In this document: positions 11,992 to 23,370 of the stretch, piece after piece
Layout of the letters: each line of letters starts with the position of its first letter
How positions within the stretch are numbered: position 1 is the first letter of the stretch
Source: Branchiostoma belcheri
Lineage: Eukaryota; Chordata; Leptocardii; Amphioxiformes; Branchiostomatidae
Length of the DNA: 64,000 nt
NCBI RefSeq assembly: GCF_001625305.1
Contig: NW_017804087.1
Location: forward strand, 223,515 to 287,514
Reading direction: 5' to 3'
Notes under the pieces: model-generated
What the model was told of the DNA's origin: nothing
What the model saw: only the letters and a program-made list of their open reading frames with translations
The model's database searches: none
Translations under genes and position numbers: made by a program

Positions 11992-13489
11992 CATTCACCA
12001 GTGTTAAGTATTATAAACATACTTGTAAAAGAACCTGCATGTAAATTAGAAATTCATTATCTATACTATGTAATACAAAAGGTTATAAGGCAAAAATATA
12101 TGGTATTGAATGTCTGACCCCTTGTAAAACAGCAGCATAAAGGCTCCCAACTTTGTGTCTAGTAGGAAGTTTGGTACATATGTTGAGAATTAACATTATG
12201 ATAGCTCATGTGTATCACATTTTCTCTGTGTGTGAACTGTGTGCTCCCTTCTCTCTCTACGTGACATTTCATCTGTTTCAAGGTGTGTCGACATAAAAGC
12301 TTTGTAAAGCTATTACAGGAAGCTCATATCTCATCTCTGCACAGCTTCAAACTGCGTCACAGGCAGACTTTCCTCTCAGACAATTCTCTCAGTACTGTAC
12401 AGTCTCTGGGACAAAATGGCTGTTACGTAATGGGCACTTAGTTCAGGCTGGATTGTTGAACAATGTTGCCCATTACATACAATGTCTTTATAAACTGAAC
12501 TATTGGCATATTATTGCATTTGGATACACTTAACTATGGCATCAACTAGTTACCACTTGATATATGCTTTTGAGTGTCTTTTTTAGATTGTAAATATGTA
12601 AATTTTTCTATGTTGTTATTGCTGCTGCCAATACTTTTTGTGTGTTTTTTCTTACGGAATCTTTGACATGATTGCCTCAAATGCCCTCAAACTTGAAAGA
12701 AAATGCATGTGACTTTTCGTTTGCCACAGTACGGCCGGCAGGAAATGTTTGAATTTTAGGGTTCTATACAGTACTACTGGTGTGTTGTGTAACACAATTG
12801 TGAAAACATCTGAAGGATCATCATTCCATTCTACATATAATTACGGCTACTTTGCAGTTTCAGAAAAGAATGTGCCAAAAACAGCAAGAAACAGGAAATG
12901 AATTGGTCCTTTCTGTATATTTCTGATAACTCTTTTCACAGTGTGCATGAAGGTATTCACCAAGCGAACACCCAGTCCAAGGTCTATGAATAACATTGAT
13001 TTTGTCCAGTAATACCTTAAGACCACCCGACAGTCTGCTCAGACATTAGGAGAAGCCATATCCCATTCACACCTTGGCCCTCTCCCCTATCACAACACCT
13101 ACACGTAGTCCTGTTTGGCTGCTGGTCATCAGACTATAAGCAGGCCTGGCTTATGTACATCTATAGCCTGGGGAAACATCGTCAGACACCACACACTCTC
13201 TTCATCCTTTTGACCATTCTCTCACTGCGATAAGGACCAACCGGCTGCTACTTGGCAGAGTTTCTCTCGACGTTTGCCTCTCGATGGAGGTTTCTATGTC
13301 CGTACTTACCATCGGGGAGACGGATGGACCGCTGTCTCCCCCATTTTCAGACACTCGGTGGGTCGTGCCCCCAGACTGTTTGTCTCCGTGGCTGCTGAAA
13401 ACCACCATCACCATCGCTCAACGGCCCTTCCCAGCAGCCAGAGATAAGCACAGACCATCATCCATCTCTCCCCGCCACTCCACACAAAC
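11992..13489. other. Non-coding stretch, nothing recognised
   Basis: No gene or repeat supported. Overlapping open frames on both strands at 13200-13490 lie in somewhat G+C-rich DNA and are not recognisable proteins. Confidence 0.4.
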
Positions 13490-13640
13490 TTTCTAACATT
13501 GCACGCAACAGGCAAACTTTCTAACTTTCTACAGCACAGCACAGCAACAAACTACTAGTAACATCTCATGCAACAGGCAAACTTTCTAACATCTCATGCA
13601 ACAAACTTTCAAACTCTCTACAGCACAGCTATGGAACAAA
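13490..13640. repeat. Imperfect tandem repeat with CAAACTTTCTAAC core
   Basis: Repeated words AACTTTCTAAC, CATCTCATGCAACA and CTACAGCACAGC recur in partly shuffled order, giving a degenerate minisatellite of about 150 bp. Confidence 0.7.
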
Positions 13641-13924
13641 CTTCACTTCCCAAATGGGTACAGCCTTAAACTTTTCAAGGTAAACAAACGTCTAACTCTT
13701 TCTTTACAGTCCCTCGATCAGTGTTACCCAAAACACGTGAGTGGTTTGTATGAGCCTTGAAAATTGAAGTAAATATAAACAGAAATGGGGTGCCTTAGAC
13801 TTAGCCTTGTCAGAAAATTGTAAGACATCCAAATTACAATGACCTACAATGAATGTGACTTTAAGAAGACAACGAGACGTACACTGATTGCATGCCATAC
13901 AAACTCTATAGCCTTATATACTTA
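13641..13924. other. Non-coding stretch, nothing recognised
   Basis: Short A+T-rich interval with no feature. Confidence 0.4.
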
Positions 13925-14043
13925 AGCCTGGTTACCAAAGCTATTTTAGCGCGAGCGGCCAAGTCTCTTTTGTCTGTATTGTGGAGAGGACAAAAGAGAC
14001 TCTTCTTCTTCTCTGCAGCTGAAAGAGGCTTGGTAACCAGGCT
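13925..14043. mobile_element. Hairpin MITE with AGCCTGGTTACCAA ends
   Basis: A perfect 14 bp terminal inverted repeat (AGCCTGGTTACCAA at 13925-13938, complement at 14030-14043) and an inner perfect 12 bp inverted repeat (GTCTCTTTTGTC at 13963-13974, complement at 13989-14000). At 119 bp it is a fold-back non-autonomous DNA element. The 18.8 kb element starts with the same AGCCTGG and may be related. No clear target duplication was found. Confidence 0.65.
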
Positions 14044-16389
14044 ATATTTACTTGCAAAGACTTCTTCACTACAAGTAGGATTGAAACATCCCACTATAAT
14101 AATCAAAAGACAAATTACATTACGTACCTTTCTAAAGAACTACATTTAAAACAATTGTGGCCTTTGTTGGTAGTACAAGGCATCAGGAAAACAATGACAG
14201 AAGAATATAGCAGGCTTGCCTTAAATTGGAAAAACTATGCCTAAATTCCCACATAATACAGGTGTCAGGAACCTCTGACTTGTAAGACATTTTGCAGCTT
14301 TCTTTCAGTGTTTTGGTCAACACCAGACCCTGTGGACTTGGTATCAGATGTACCTTCCAAGAAGTCTTACCCACTCCTTGTCTTTCACTACAGAAGTCTT
14401 TGCCTGGCTCCTAACCTTTTCTCACCTGTCAAACTACAAACCTACCAACCCTGGTGCTTTAGGCTGAGGAAAAAAATGTTGTGTTTCTGGTTTCATGATC
14501 ACAGATCCTAGCAAAAACCTGCTGAGCTAGCCTTTTTTTTATTGTCTGCTGGTAAGGCCATAAAATTTTTTATTTGATATTCGAATTTGAAAGCCTCCAA
14601 ATAGTCTGAAATGTCATTTAACACATTTTCAGAAGCAATTTTTTTCTTCAGTAAATATTTATCCACAAGCAAACGGGTGGAAGGACCTTTGAGACAGTGC
14701 TGATGCATTGTTAAACTTTATTTGTTGGATCATTTTACACTACATCTAAAAAAAAAAAGAAGAAAATTCCTCAACCAAAGTTTTTCAGGACTGAAACTAG
14801 GAACACAAAATTGATTTTTCTAGGCCTTAACATTATACCACAAGCTGATGAAAGAGGGTTTTCTCACTTGACTTTGCTGTGTCTTACACAGTGCAGCCCT
14901 CGCTACTTTTCATCAGGTCCATTTGTGGAGCCCGTGACATTTTGCTTGACTGGGCGCCGTCCGCGTACAGACTCACAGTCTACTGCAGGCAGCGTGAAGG
15001 TCAAAATTACCCACTCTTTGATAAGGGCAATTAACGAGGGCGGCAACCTCTGGATGGGGTTAGAACCAGTGTTCTTTGGATAATGCTTTTCTGGAAAGGT
15101 TGAAGGGGTAGAGAGCAGGGATGATGACTGAGGAGGGTTCTTGTGTCTGTAATTTGTAATAATTACCAGTCGGTTCATCAGTCTATCATAGACCAAGGTT
15201 ATGGTATGACATTGAACATACATGTTGCTAGAATGACTGGTATGGACAGTGTTCTAGCCTGCCGTCATTTTAAACAGCGAGCAGATTATTATTGGACTGA
15301 GCAGAGCACTTTGGACTAATGCCTCTGGCTGTTTACAGCTTAGAGGTACATATCCAATCTTTTGTCAAAAACTTTGAGAATTTCATTGCTCATGATGGAC
15401 AAAAATTCTGCCCAATCCGTTGTCTTTGATGGGCAAAAATCAGCATATAAAGATATGCACATTTATTAATGTAATGTATATTACTGCTATGTTGATTGAA
15501 ATAAATAGTGATTGAACAATGATGGAGTTTTAGGATATATAGTATATTACACAAATTTTTTTATGAGTTTTTATGGCCAATTGCGAGTAATATGGTAATA
15601 ACAAACAGTATAACATAGCATCACATTATAAAGATATTTGTGGCTATAAGTATACACATGCCTTTGGAATTCTTTGAGACTTCTTACTAAATAGCAGAGG
15701 CAAACAAACAAACTTTCCAGCTTAAGAAGTTTCTACATCTGTGCTTTAAGTTTGATTCCAACAGGTATACAGTTATTTTTTCTCTGTATATGGAAAGATA
15801 CACTTTTGAGACTTAGATGTAACACCTATATCAACACCTGGCCATCTGTGCTGTGTAATGGTACAGCAGAGGGAATGGCGCTACTCTGATCCCCTAAACC
15901 TTGGCCTTCCTGTTCCCCATCTATCATACATGACATATATATGGGGGTAGACAAGGGAGGGGCTTACTGTGTACCGGGACGTTAACCATAGCATAAGCCT
16001 ACTGTTGTAACAGCCACAAAACCAGGGATACCAGTTTTACTTATATGGCTTATCTTACACATAGTGTGTCGCTATCTTTCTTTTATCTACTGTTTAAGTT
16101 TTGGGTACTTAATCATTGGAGGCTCCTGTAGGATGTATGGCACTCAACTTTCCTTATCTTGTCAGGCTTATCAAGAAGATTTGGGGAGCAAAGCCTGCCA
16201 TTCGTTATGTCCACACATCTGAACAAAAATATGAGCCAGACTGGATCTAAAGAAGGAATTCTTTTGTACAAGTTCGTTGACGTCTGAACATGTGGAGAAA
16301 TATGAAGCAGGTTTATCTACGGAAGTGCTCCCTTTGTATGATTTTGAATGGTTCTATAAATAATTTGGGGCTAGTTTGTGATGACCACA
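14044..16389. other. Non-coding stretch, nothing recognised
   Basis: A+T-rich with poly-A/T runs near 14530 and 14748. A small G+C-rich patch at 14930-15070 gives overlapping open frames on both strands without protein resemblance. Confidence 0.4.
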
Positions 16390-16870
16390 TGCACAGCCCT
16401 CAGTGATTATGACACAAAAGACGTTCGGACAAAGTGCTGAGTCCCCCGGGAACAAGATCGTGATCCCTGGGCATCCGTCAATGAAGGACTGGCTGGCAGC
16501 GCCAACCGCCCTTGACTTTACATCTCCTAATTCATCATCACACGTACAAATTGCGGTAAATCGATCGTTGGTCCCACTAATGGGGGGCTGGGATTGTGCC
16601 AAATGACCCGAACCCTGGCGTCTCCCCGCGCGCGTTACGGCCGGGGTGACTCCATGCTTGACTCCGTCGCGGGGAAAGCCCTACCCGTGAAATTACCAAA
16701 CGGCAGCGTTAACGGCGCGAATGTGGCATCCCGGCTTCAAATGTGCCACTATAACACCCCTCTCCTCCTGTTTAACAGCCACATTACATCCCCGTAAGTA
16801 CCCTGACCTTTATTTACAGAACCACGAATGGGGTTACTCTGGGGGGACACATGACGGTAATGGGCATTTG
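16390..16870. other. CpG-rich, enhancer-like non-coding block
   Basis: About 480 bp of high-complexity, CpG-rich DNA (CCCCGCGCGCGTTACGGCCGG, TCCGTCGCGGGGAAAG, GTTAACGGCGCGAATG) between A+T-rich flanks. Open frames occur on both strands with no recognisable protein. High complexity without repeats is what conserved regulatory DNA often looks like. Conservation is not testable here. Confidence 0.35.
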
Positions 16871-18177
16871 CAGTGAACTACTAAATGTTATTACTTTACG
16901 ATGCGGCTTTTTGCGGTATTGCTCTTTACGGCTGTCACAGGACCTTGTCTTGCCAAATTTGCGACTCCAGATAAGGGGTGGCTCAAGGAACATGCAAGGG
17001 AATTCAAATCCAACTTACTTGTAAGCAAGGACTTGTTAAACGTCCTTGTTGTAAGCTTCATCTAGCCACTGGGCTCTGTGGCTGTATTAAGGTTGGAGAG
17101 ATGTTGTAGATACACAGTTACAAGCAATCTACCATTTCATTGATGTTCCAGAAGCTAAGAGGCGATCTACGGAGTTCAAAGGCTAAATGAAACACCCAAT
17201 GGATGTGGTGACAACTTTTCTCATTCAAGAACAAAAGAAAAATTTTGTGATTGAATCGATTGCCTCTCTGATGTCACAATCGATGACGCCAAATGGAACA
17301 TCAAAACACACGGAACAAAGCGCTGTTAAGATATGCTATTTCTTACAAGATGACAGCACAAGATTTGATAATAACAGGAAATGTGTGAGTGTTAAAATTC
17401 ATGACACAAAGAAAGGCTACAGCTGCTACTAGAAATCTTTTTTTGCACACACGAAACACCTCAAAATAGCAACAATTTTCACAGTGGCTTTTTGTTGGCA
17501 TTTCTTGCTATATTCAAGGCTTTAAAAGTTTTACACATTTTTGCACCAGCAAGGTGACTGGCCTATTCTTCCCAGAGTGCTTTGCAAGTGTATCTGATGT
17601 CCTTCAATTCTTGCCCCCATGTAAATCCCAGGAGAGTCATTACACTACCCCCCCTCTAAGTCAACCTTGGCAGGTTTGAGGTAACATTGACCAGGCACTG
17701 CTACTCATTAACTTTCATTACGCACATTTTAACTGACAGACCCTTGTTGCCATGGCAACGGCAGGCCCGCAGAGCCAAATGACAAAATCAATTGTGCAGA
17801 ATAAAGAACACACTGCTCAAATATGCCAACAACCTTTCCAACAGAACTGTTACCTTAGCAAGGTTTGAGACTTTGAATTAGTGATATGACCAATCCTGAA
17901 AAGAGAAAAGAAAATAACTTGCTACAAATCTTTCAAGCTGGTACTCTTGTATTTTTCTGATCTCAATTAAATTACATAGTACCTGACATCCACAACTAAT
18001 GCCTGGAAAAGTAACTAGAAAATGAAACATTTTTAAATGAATAAAGACAGGAGCCCAACACAAAAAATGAGAAAAAAATCTTTCCCTTTCAAAAACATTG
18101 TTGAGTGTCAGACTTCAAAGAGTGATCGATCAGTATTATCTGCATATAAGTCTTCTGTACAATATGCAATCGTTTTC
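16871..18177. other. Non-coding stretch with an RFX site at 17.75 kb
   Basis: Apart from the X-box listed separately, nothing is recognised. The DNA is A+T-rich with no sustained protein-like frame. Confidence 0.4.
17746..17759. promoter_or_regulatory. Perfect palindromic RFX X-box
   Basis: GTTGCCATGGCAAC is a perfect match to the palindromic X-box bound by RFX transcription factors. The same 14 bp recurs at 40291. In both places it is followed by a GGCAGGC word. Binding is inferred from the motif. Confidence 0.65.
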
Positions 18178-18193
18178 AGCACCATCTAGTGAC
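18178..18193 (-). promoter_or_regulatory. Weak CTCF-like motif
   Basis: The minus strand reads GTCACTAGATGGTGCT, which agrees with the CTCF core CCASYAGRKGGC except for two C-to-T differences at its edges. One motif without conservation data is weak evidence. Confidence 0.2.
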
Positions 18194-18792
18194 TATCTGT
18201 AGAACTGCAGTTTACAAAGCAGGGATTTACAAGGGACTGAATGGGCTATTTAGAAACAGGAATGCCTTACTGAACTCCTGTCTTTGAACCCAGAATGGGA
18301 AAGGGGTAATTATGATAAATAATGATATAATAAAAAATGTATATGAGCGATAAGATACTATATCAGCTTGTATTGTTATATATGTGTGTAAAAACCTTGC
18401 CTTTGGCGTAATTTAGAAGTGACTAATTTTGTCCACTTATAGCCAATTCAGTTAATTCAAACAAAAATTGACAAATGTTTTTTTGCTTTTTAGAATGGGA
18501 ATTCTATGAACCGAGTACATGATACGCCTCTGTCCGTTACCATATTTGGCATGATTTCCAAGAAGAGAACAACCCTGGAACAGCTGAATAACTTCAACCT
18601 CCGCACACGTGCGAGCTGTCTGGGTATCAACCCCCTACATGACCTTGGCGGATGAAGTTCAAGTTCAGAACCAACCACAATGGTGTAGGGCAAGGTCACC
18701 CAAGGGCATGATTGCCTTATAAGGAAATGTAGAGCAGGGGTCAATGGACTTGACATGGCAGGCAAGCCACGGAATAAAGACTATTTTGAGGC
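18194..18792. other. Non-coding stretch, nothing recognised
   Basis: A minus-strand 91-codon open frame lies at 18490-18765 in G+C-richer DNA but shows no domain or protein-like pattern. It may be an unidentified repeat fragment. Confidence 0.35.
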
Positions 18793-18884
18793 AGCCTGGG
18801 TGCCGTTCTATTCGTATCCGGGCTCCCATACTTTCTCAAGAAGAGTATGGGAACCCTGTATACAAATAAGAAGGCACCCAGGCT
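18793..18884. mobile_element. Hairpin MITE with AGCCTGGGTGCC ends
   Basis: A terminal inverted repeat of 12 bp (AGCCTGGGTGCC at 18793-18804, complement at 18873-18884) and inner arms TCCCATACT (18824-18832) and AGTATGGGA (18844-18852). The 92 bp unit folds almost completely on itself. It shares the terminal AGCCTGG with the 13.9 kb element. Confidence 0.65.
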
Positions 18885-19039
18885 ATCTTTGAGGGGTTTT
18901 CAATGGTAAATTTTAGTAGCATCTTGATTTTCCTTGCTTATAGGAAAAGCACAGCCAGCTGATCTCTCATTGGTAAATACAAGAAGCTTTGGATGTACAT
19001 TGCATGATGGTACAGAAATTTCCATAGCCATGCTCTCTG

Positions 19040-20060
19040 CAATGCAAACTTTTCCAATAGACTTTTGTTACTCCGTGAAGGAGGTCAGGACCTCCGGACG
19101 GAGTGTTGTAATCGGCTGATTTTTCATGTTCGCAGTCAAAACACTGGGTTCTCTTTGTGTAATCGGCACGCAATTTTATACGCCGTCTGCGGGCATGCCC
19201 GTGTTGATGCACGAATGTGTATTTTTGCCGTTGCTGCTTTCGCGGTCAATGTAATATCGCAGACGCACCCCTACAATTACGAGGCGAATTGGAATGGTCC
19301 AGAAAAACGCGTTGTTTGGAATAGCAGTGGGGTTCAAAAAAGTTCATGCAGATACGGGGTGGTTTTTATAAGTGGTTCCAGATGTTTTTGCCCATGGTTA
19401 AGAGATGCCAAGTTTTTTGGAAGATGTTCGCAGCCAAAACGCATTCTTCCGTACGTCGCATTTCTGTGTAATTTCGCATGTGGTGTTGCATTATGTCCGG
19501 GATGATGCACGTCTTTTTATTTTTACCGTAGCTGTTTTGATATTGGAGTAAATGCTTATTTTCGAAACATCCCCATTTCTTTGAAATGGTTTCGTCCGTT
19601 TATGCAACTGTTACTGCGCTAATGACGACCAGTCGCGCTGTCCTGATACACCGCGAATGTGCGAGTGTTCCCTGTAGAGAGTCCCGGGAGTCATTTTTTT
19701 GCACATTCCAGGAGCCAAACCAAAATACGTTCATGAACTGAGTCCAAAAAACCGAAACGTGAAAATCGGATGATCGGACCTGATGTACATTTCTCTTTCT
19801 ATAGATTGTACACACAATACACACATCTTTAGATAATCTGGCCATGGCAGGGTTAAAAAAAGTAACCCTGAATCATACTAGATTAGCGTAAATGCATGTT
19901 AATGCGTTCAAAACAAGAAAAAAATTGTTTCCGGGTATTAATCTCTTGAATCACGGTGCTGAATATTGACGCAAAAATATTTCGGGCATCGCGCGCCCTT
20001 CCCGCGTCACGTGTAGGCATCTCGCATCTCTGATTGGTTGTTGCGTCTTAAGATGACTGA
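19040..20060. other. CpG-rich block with an internal diverged duplication
   Basis: The block starts with a hairpin at about 19070-19103 (CTCCGT...ACGGAG enclosing GGAGGTC/GACCTCC). Two diverged direct copies about 305 bp apart share words such as TGTTCGCAG(T/C)CAAAACGC, TTTCTGTGTAAT and GATGATGCACG (about 19128-19255 and 19430-19560). A 146-codon plus-strand frame spans much of it (19065-19505) but has no recognised family. It may be an old non-autonomous transposon. No terminal repeats were identified. Confidence 0.35.
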
Positions 20061-20104
20061 GCCGACGCGCGTTTAAACAATTTTTCTTTGTTCGATTTAT
20101 CACA

Positions 20105-20212
20105 CTTCACAGAGAATTGTCGCCAATGGCTACTTCTTTTTGTTGCAATATATAATACTTCACGGAGAATTGTCGCCTATGGCTTCTTGTTTGAATTGTC
20201 TTTGAATATATT
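20105..20212. repeat. Two-copy tandem repeat, 53 bp period
   Basis: CTTCACAGAGAATTGTCGCC at about 20105 recurs as CTTCACGGAGAATTGTCGCC at about 20158, each followed by a (C/A)ATGGCT-TTCTT segment. Confidence 0.75.
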
Positions 20213-22929
20213 GTATTATATTGAGAATTCTTTGCTAGATCAACTTTGTTTTTCCCACTTATTGGCAACTTAAATCTTCTCTTTGGAAGTACGGTATCTC
20301 CAGTTACCAACAGACCATAACAAACGTTAACACATTTTAAACTGGCCCCTCTGGACAATTACAAATCCCAAGGACCAGTTTGTTTCCTGGTTACCAAATA
20401 AACAATTTAAACTTTAAACAAATCCTTTAAACAATCTCCTCTCTATAGAAGGGGTTAGAACATCAATTGATAGTGACACATGGCAGGCCACCCTGTGCTG
20501 TGTTATCTATTGCGAGTGAGGGTAGAGAGAACATGCATCTGTTACAAGCTACATAACTGAACTTGGCTTTGAAAATAAACAGTGTAGTCTACACTTAATT
20601 TCATGTTGCCATGGCACGAAAACTGATCGTAATTTTCCAGCACACATGTCATCAGTGATATCAGTATTTTATTTAGAAGAAAAAATTAATAGTCTTTCAG
20701 TGTTTCCACATATTTGTGGTCAGCATAACTTAAGAAGGCCTCAATGGTTTGTAATGATATTTGGTATGTGGGCAGGTCTTGGAAAGAAAAAGGTCAAGGT
20801 CAAATTTTGGCCTCCTGGCAGCTGACCTTGGTACTAAAGCAGAACTTTTTTTAAAAGCTTTTTTGCATCTTTTGTCCTGCATGGACATGCTATGGTCATC
20901 ATTTTTTGGATAGCTTTTCATGTCATGCATCAGGAACAAGTGTTGTTGTTTTTCCTCCATAGCAGCTTGTTCTGGAACCACTGTCGAAATCTGTCAAGAC
21001 TGAAGCTAGACATTCTATGTACACCTGGTGCAACCATTTGGCCGAACAAGGGGCTTGTTTAGTGTGTAAAAAACCTGCCCAATCAGCCCTCAGTGCTGCT
21101 AGCATGCCAATAGGCACTTCCTGTGTAGAGCTGGGTTGAACCAGCAGGGTTTGGCAGCGGCCCATGAATGCATGTTTTACCTGGTGTATATAGAACTCAT
21201 TAGTCCCTCAGGCGGACAACAACAGGGTATTTAGATTGACTTATCTGGACAAGTTTTGTCTCAAGTTCTGCTACAGCTGATCACTGATGAAAGAACAGTT
21301 CACAGTGGCAGGACAAGCTGAGAGAAGTCCTGGAACGGAGCGGGCCTGGATTTATGCCCTTTTGGCACGTTTTACTAGAGTTTTACATCCTGAGTTTATG
21401 CTCCCTCCCATACACATGAGTGAGACTGAGAGTAAGAAAATAAACTCACGAGGATGGTATTCAGCTGGCTAATGTTTTACCACCACACAGCAGGCAAGGG
21501 AAAATGATATAGAAGTGCATTATAATACATCTCTAAGCCACACAATTCACAAATTTATGACTCCTGCTATTATATCTCAATACATGTAATATGTGTCCCT
21601 TCTATACACTATGTTCTACATGACAATGACTTACCCTTGTACCAAGAAGCCACTACTGTGACTGTAAAGCATTATTGATCCCAGCCCGCCGACTTTACCA
21701 CAGATTTTGACAGAACGTTATGGTTTCCACCTCTAATTTGTGGACGGCTGGTTGGGAAATTGCTGTCGTATTCAAAACACTAGAAGCCTGACCATCACTC
21801 CTGATTACTTGTCGTCTACAGGAGGGACTAACGGAAGCACAGCAGTGATGTTAGTGCATTTTTCAGGGACATACAATATAATACGAATAAGGCTACACTA
21901 AATATATAATTAGTTGGTTCCAAGGACATTATATAGGACCTTAGTTGGTTCTCAGATTTTTGTAGAACAAATATGAAGCAACAGGGCAGAAAAATGCTAC
22001 GGAGCCATGAAGTCAACATAACAGGCTGGTTTGTACATTGTAATTCAAAAAATGAATTTTAAACTTTTCTATCAAATCACTGCATTTATGGGTGGAAAAA
22101 CTGTAACAAACTGTACAAGTAGGAAGATAAGGGACTTTCTTGAACTGTTGGGGCCAGACCCTGAGTTTTTTTTTCAAACAAAATGAATTGGGCAAATCCG
22201 GGAACCAATTCATTAAACTGGTGTGGCCCGATGTATAGGCCTTCACTGGGAGAACCACAATCAGTTTTGACATTTTCTGGGTCAATCTTGACGTGATGCC
22301 AGAAAGATCGAATTATACCAGTTAAAGGATTTTCGACCAAAATGCAAGAGTACAATTTTACTACTTCGGGCCATTAAAGTATCTAATATCAATATCACTC
22401 TACACTTAGGAAAACTTTAAGCAACATCAAATGTGTTTCCCTATTGGGCATATTGGCAAATGACTGGAAATGTCGAGCCAGTAAGTGTTGGAATACTTAC
22501 TGTTTTTAAGTCAATTTAAAATACCACGTATGATTTAGGAAGGGGAATATATTGAACTGGACAATCTTCATGTTATTTTTATTAGGCATGGAAAGACTAA
22601 TCAAGCTGAACTTACCTGTTATTTGGAGATTGGAAAACAACTTGGTAAGGTTCTGTTTTACTTTTTTTAGATATACTGGAAGCAACCAGTTGTCTATCTT
22701 ATGTGTGCTTGGATCCAAAGATTCTCTATGTCCCAATACATTACCAATACCCATACAGATTTAATATGAAAAGTTTCACGTTTATGAACAAAAACCATAC
22801 CAAAAGCCAAACATTTGGAAGTTTCCAGTTCCTTTTTGATTTATTACTTGTGAAAATTGATGCCAGTTTGATCATTCCAGCCTACAAAATGGCACAATTA
22901 CGGAAAGACCAAAAGCCAGACAGGAAAAG
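20213..22929. other. Non-coding stretch, ERR/FTZ-F1-type half-site at 20.8 kb
   Basis: No gene is recognised. AGGTCAAGGTCA near 20791 contains TCAAGGTCA, the extended half-site bound by monomeric receptors of the ERR and FTZ-F1/SF-1 type. Short open frames on both strands have no homology that I can see. Confidence 0.35.
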
Positions 22930-23370
22930 TCATCTGTGTACGGGTAAGTCTTTCCCCGCACCGCGGACGTATCAAACAGTACCAGACTGTAATGTGAAAC
23001 TAACCGGATGAGGAGCCAAGCAAAGTTGGGATAATGAACGACTATCAAACTTGTTCATGCCGACGCATGAACGGGTACCGCACGCCGCGCTCTGATTTCA
23101 CGCTCTGCTACCGCGCTGCGTTCCGAGCGGCGGCGCGGGCGATAGATGATGAATGCAAGCATGTGCAGCTAGCCAGGTCAGGCGGCCTGGCCCGCTCTAA
23201 AACCCATTACCCAACCACCGTAGTGTCATCCGCTAACGTTTACGGCTTTGCCATTTTATTAACATTGCTGCAACCCCCTTGTATCTCATCAACGGGAGGG
23301 GAAATTACGCCATAAAAATGTGTCCACTGATGTATAGTTTATGCAACGGGGATCGTATCGATCAACGGGG
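22930..23370. other. CpG-rich non-coding block
   Basis: High CpG content (CACCGCGGACG, CCGACGCATGAACGGG, TTCCGAGCGGCGGCGCGGGCG) over about 440 bp. A 93-codon frame (23034-23315) runs through it without recognisable domains. Candidate regulatory block or unrecognised exon. Confidence 0.3.

Noticed and set aside
18178..18193. CTCF insulator site
   Set aside because: Two mismatches in the core and no partner or conservation evidence. Listed at low confidence only.
19065..19505. 146-codon plus-strand open frame as a gene
   Set aside because: No domain, transmembrane pattern or family resemblance. It overlaps a diverged DNA duplication and a hairpin and its codon content looks random.
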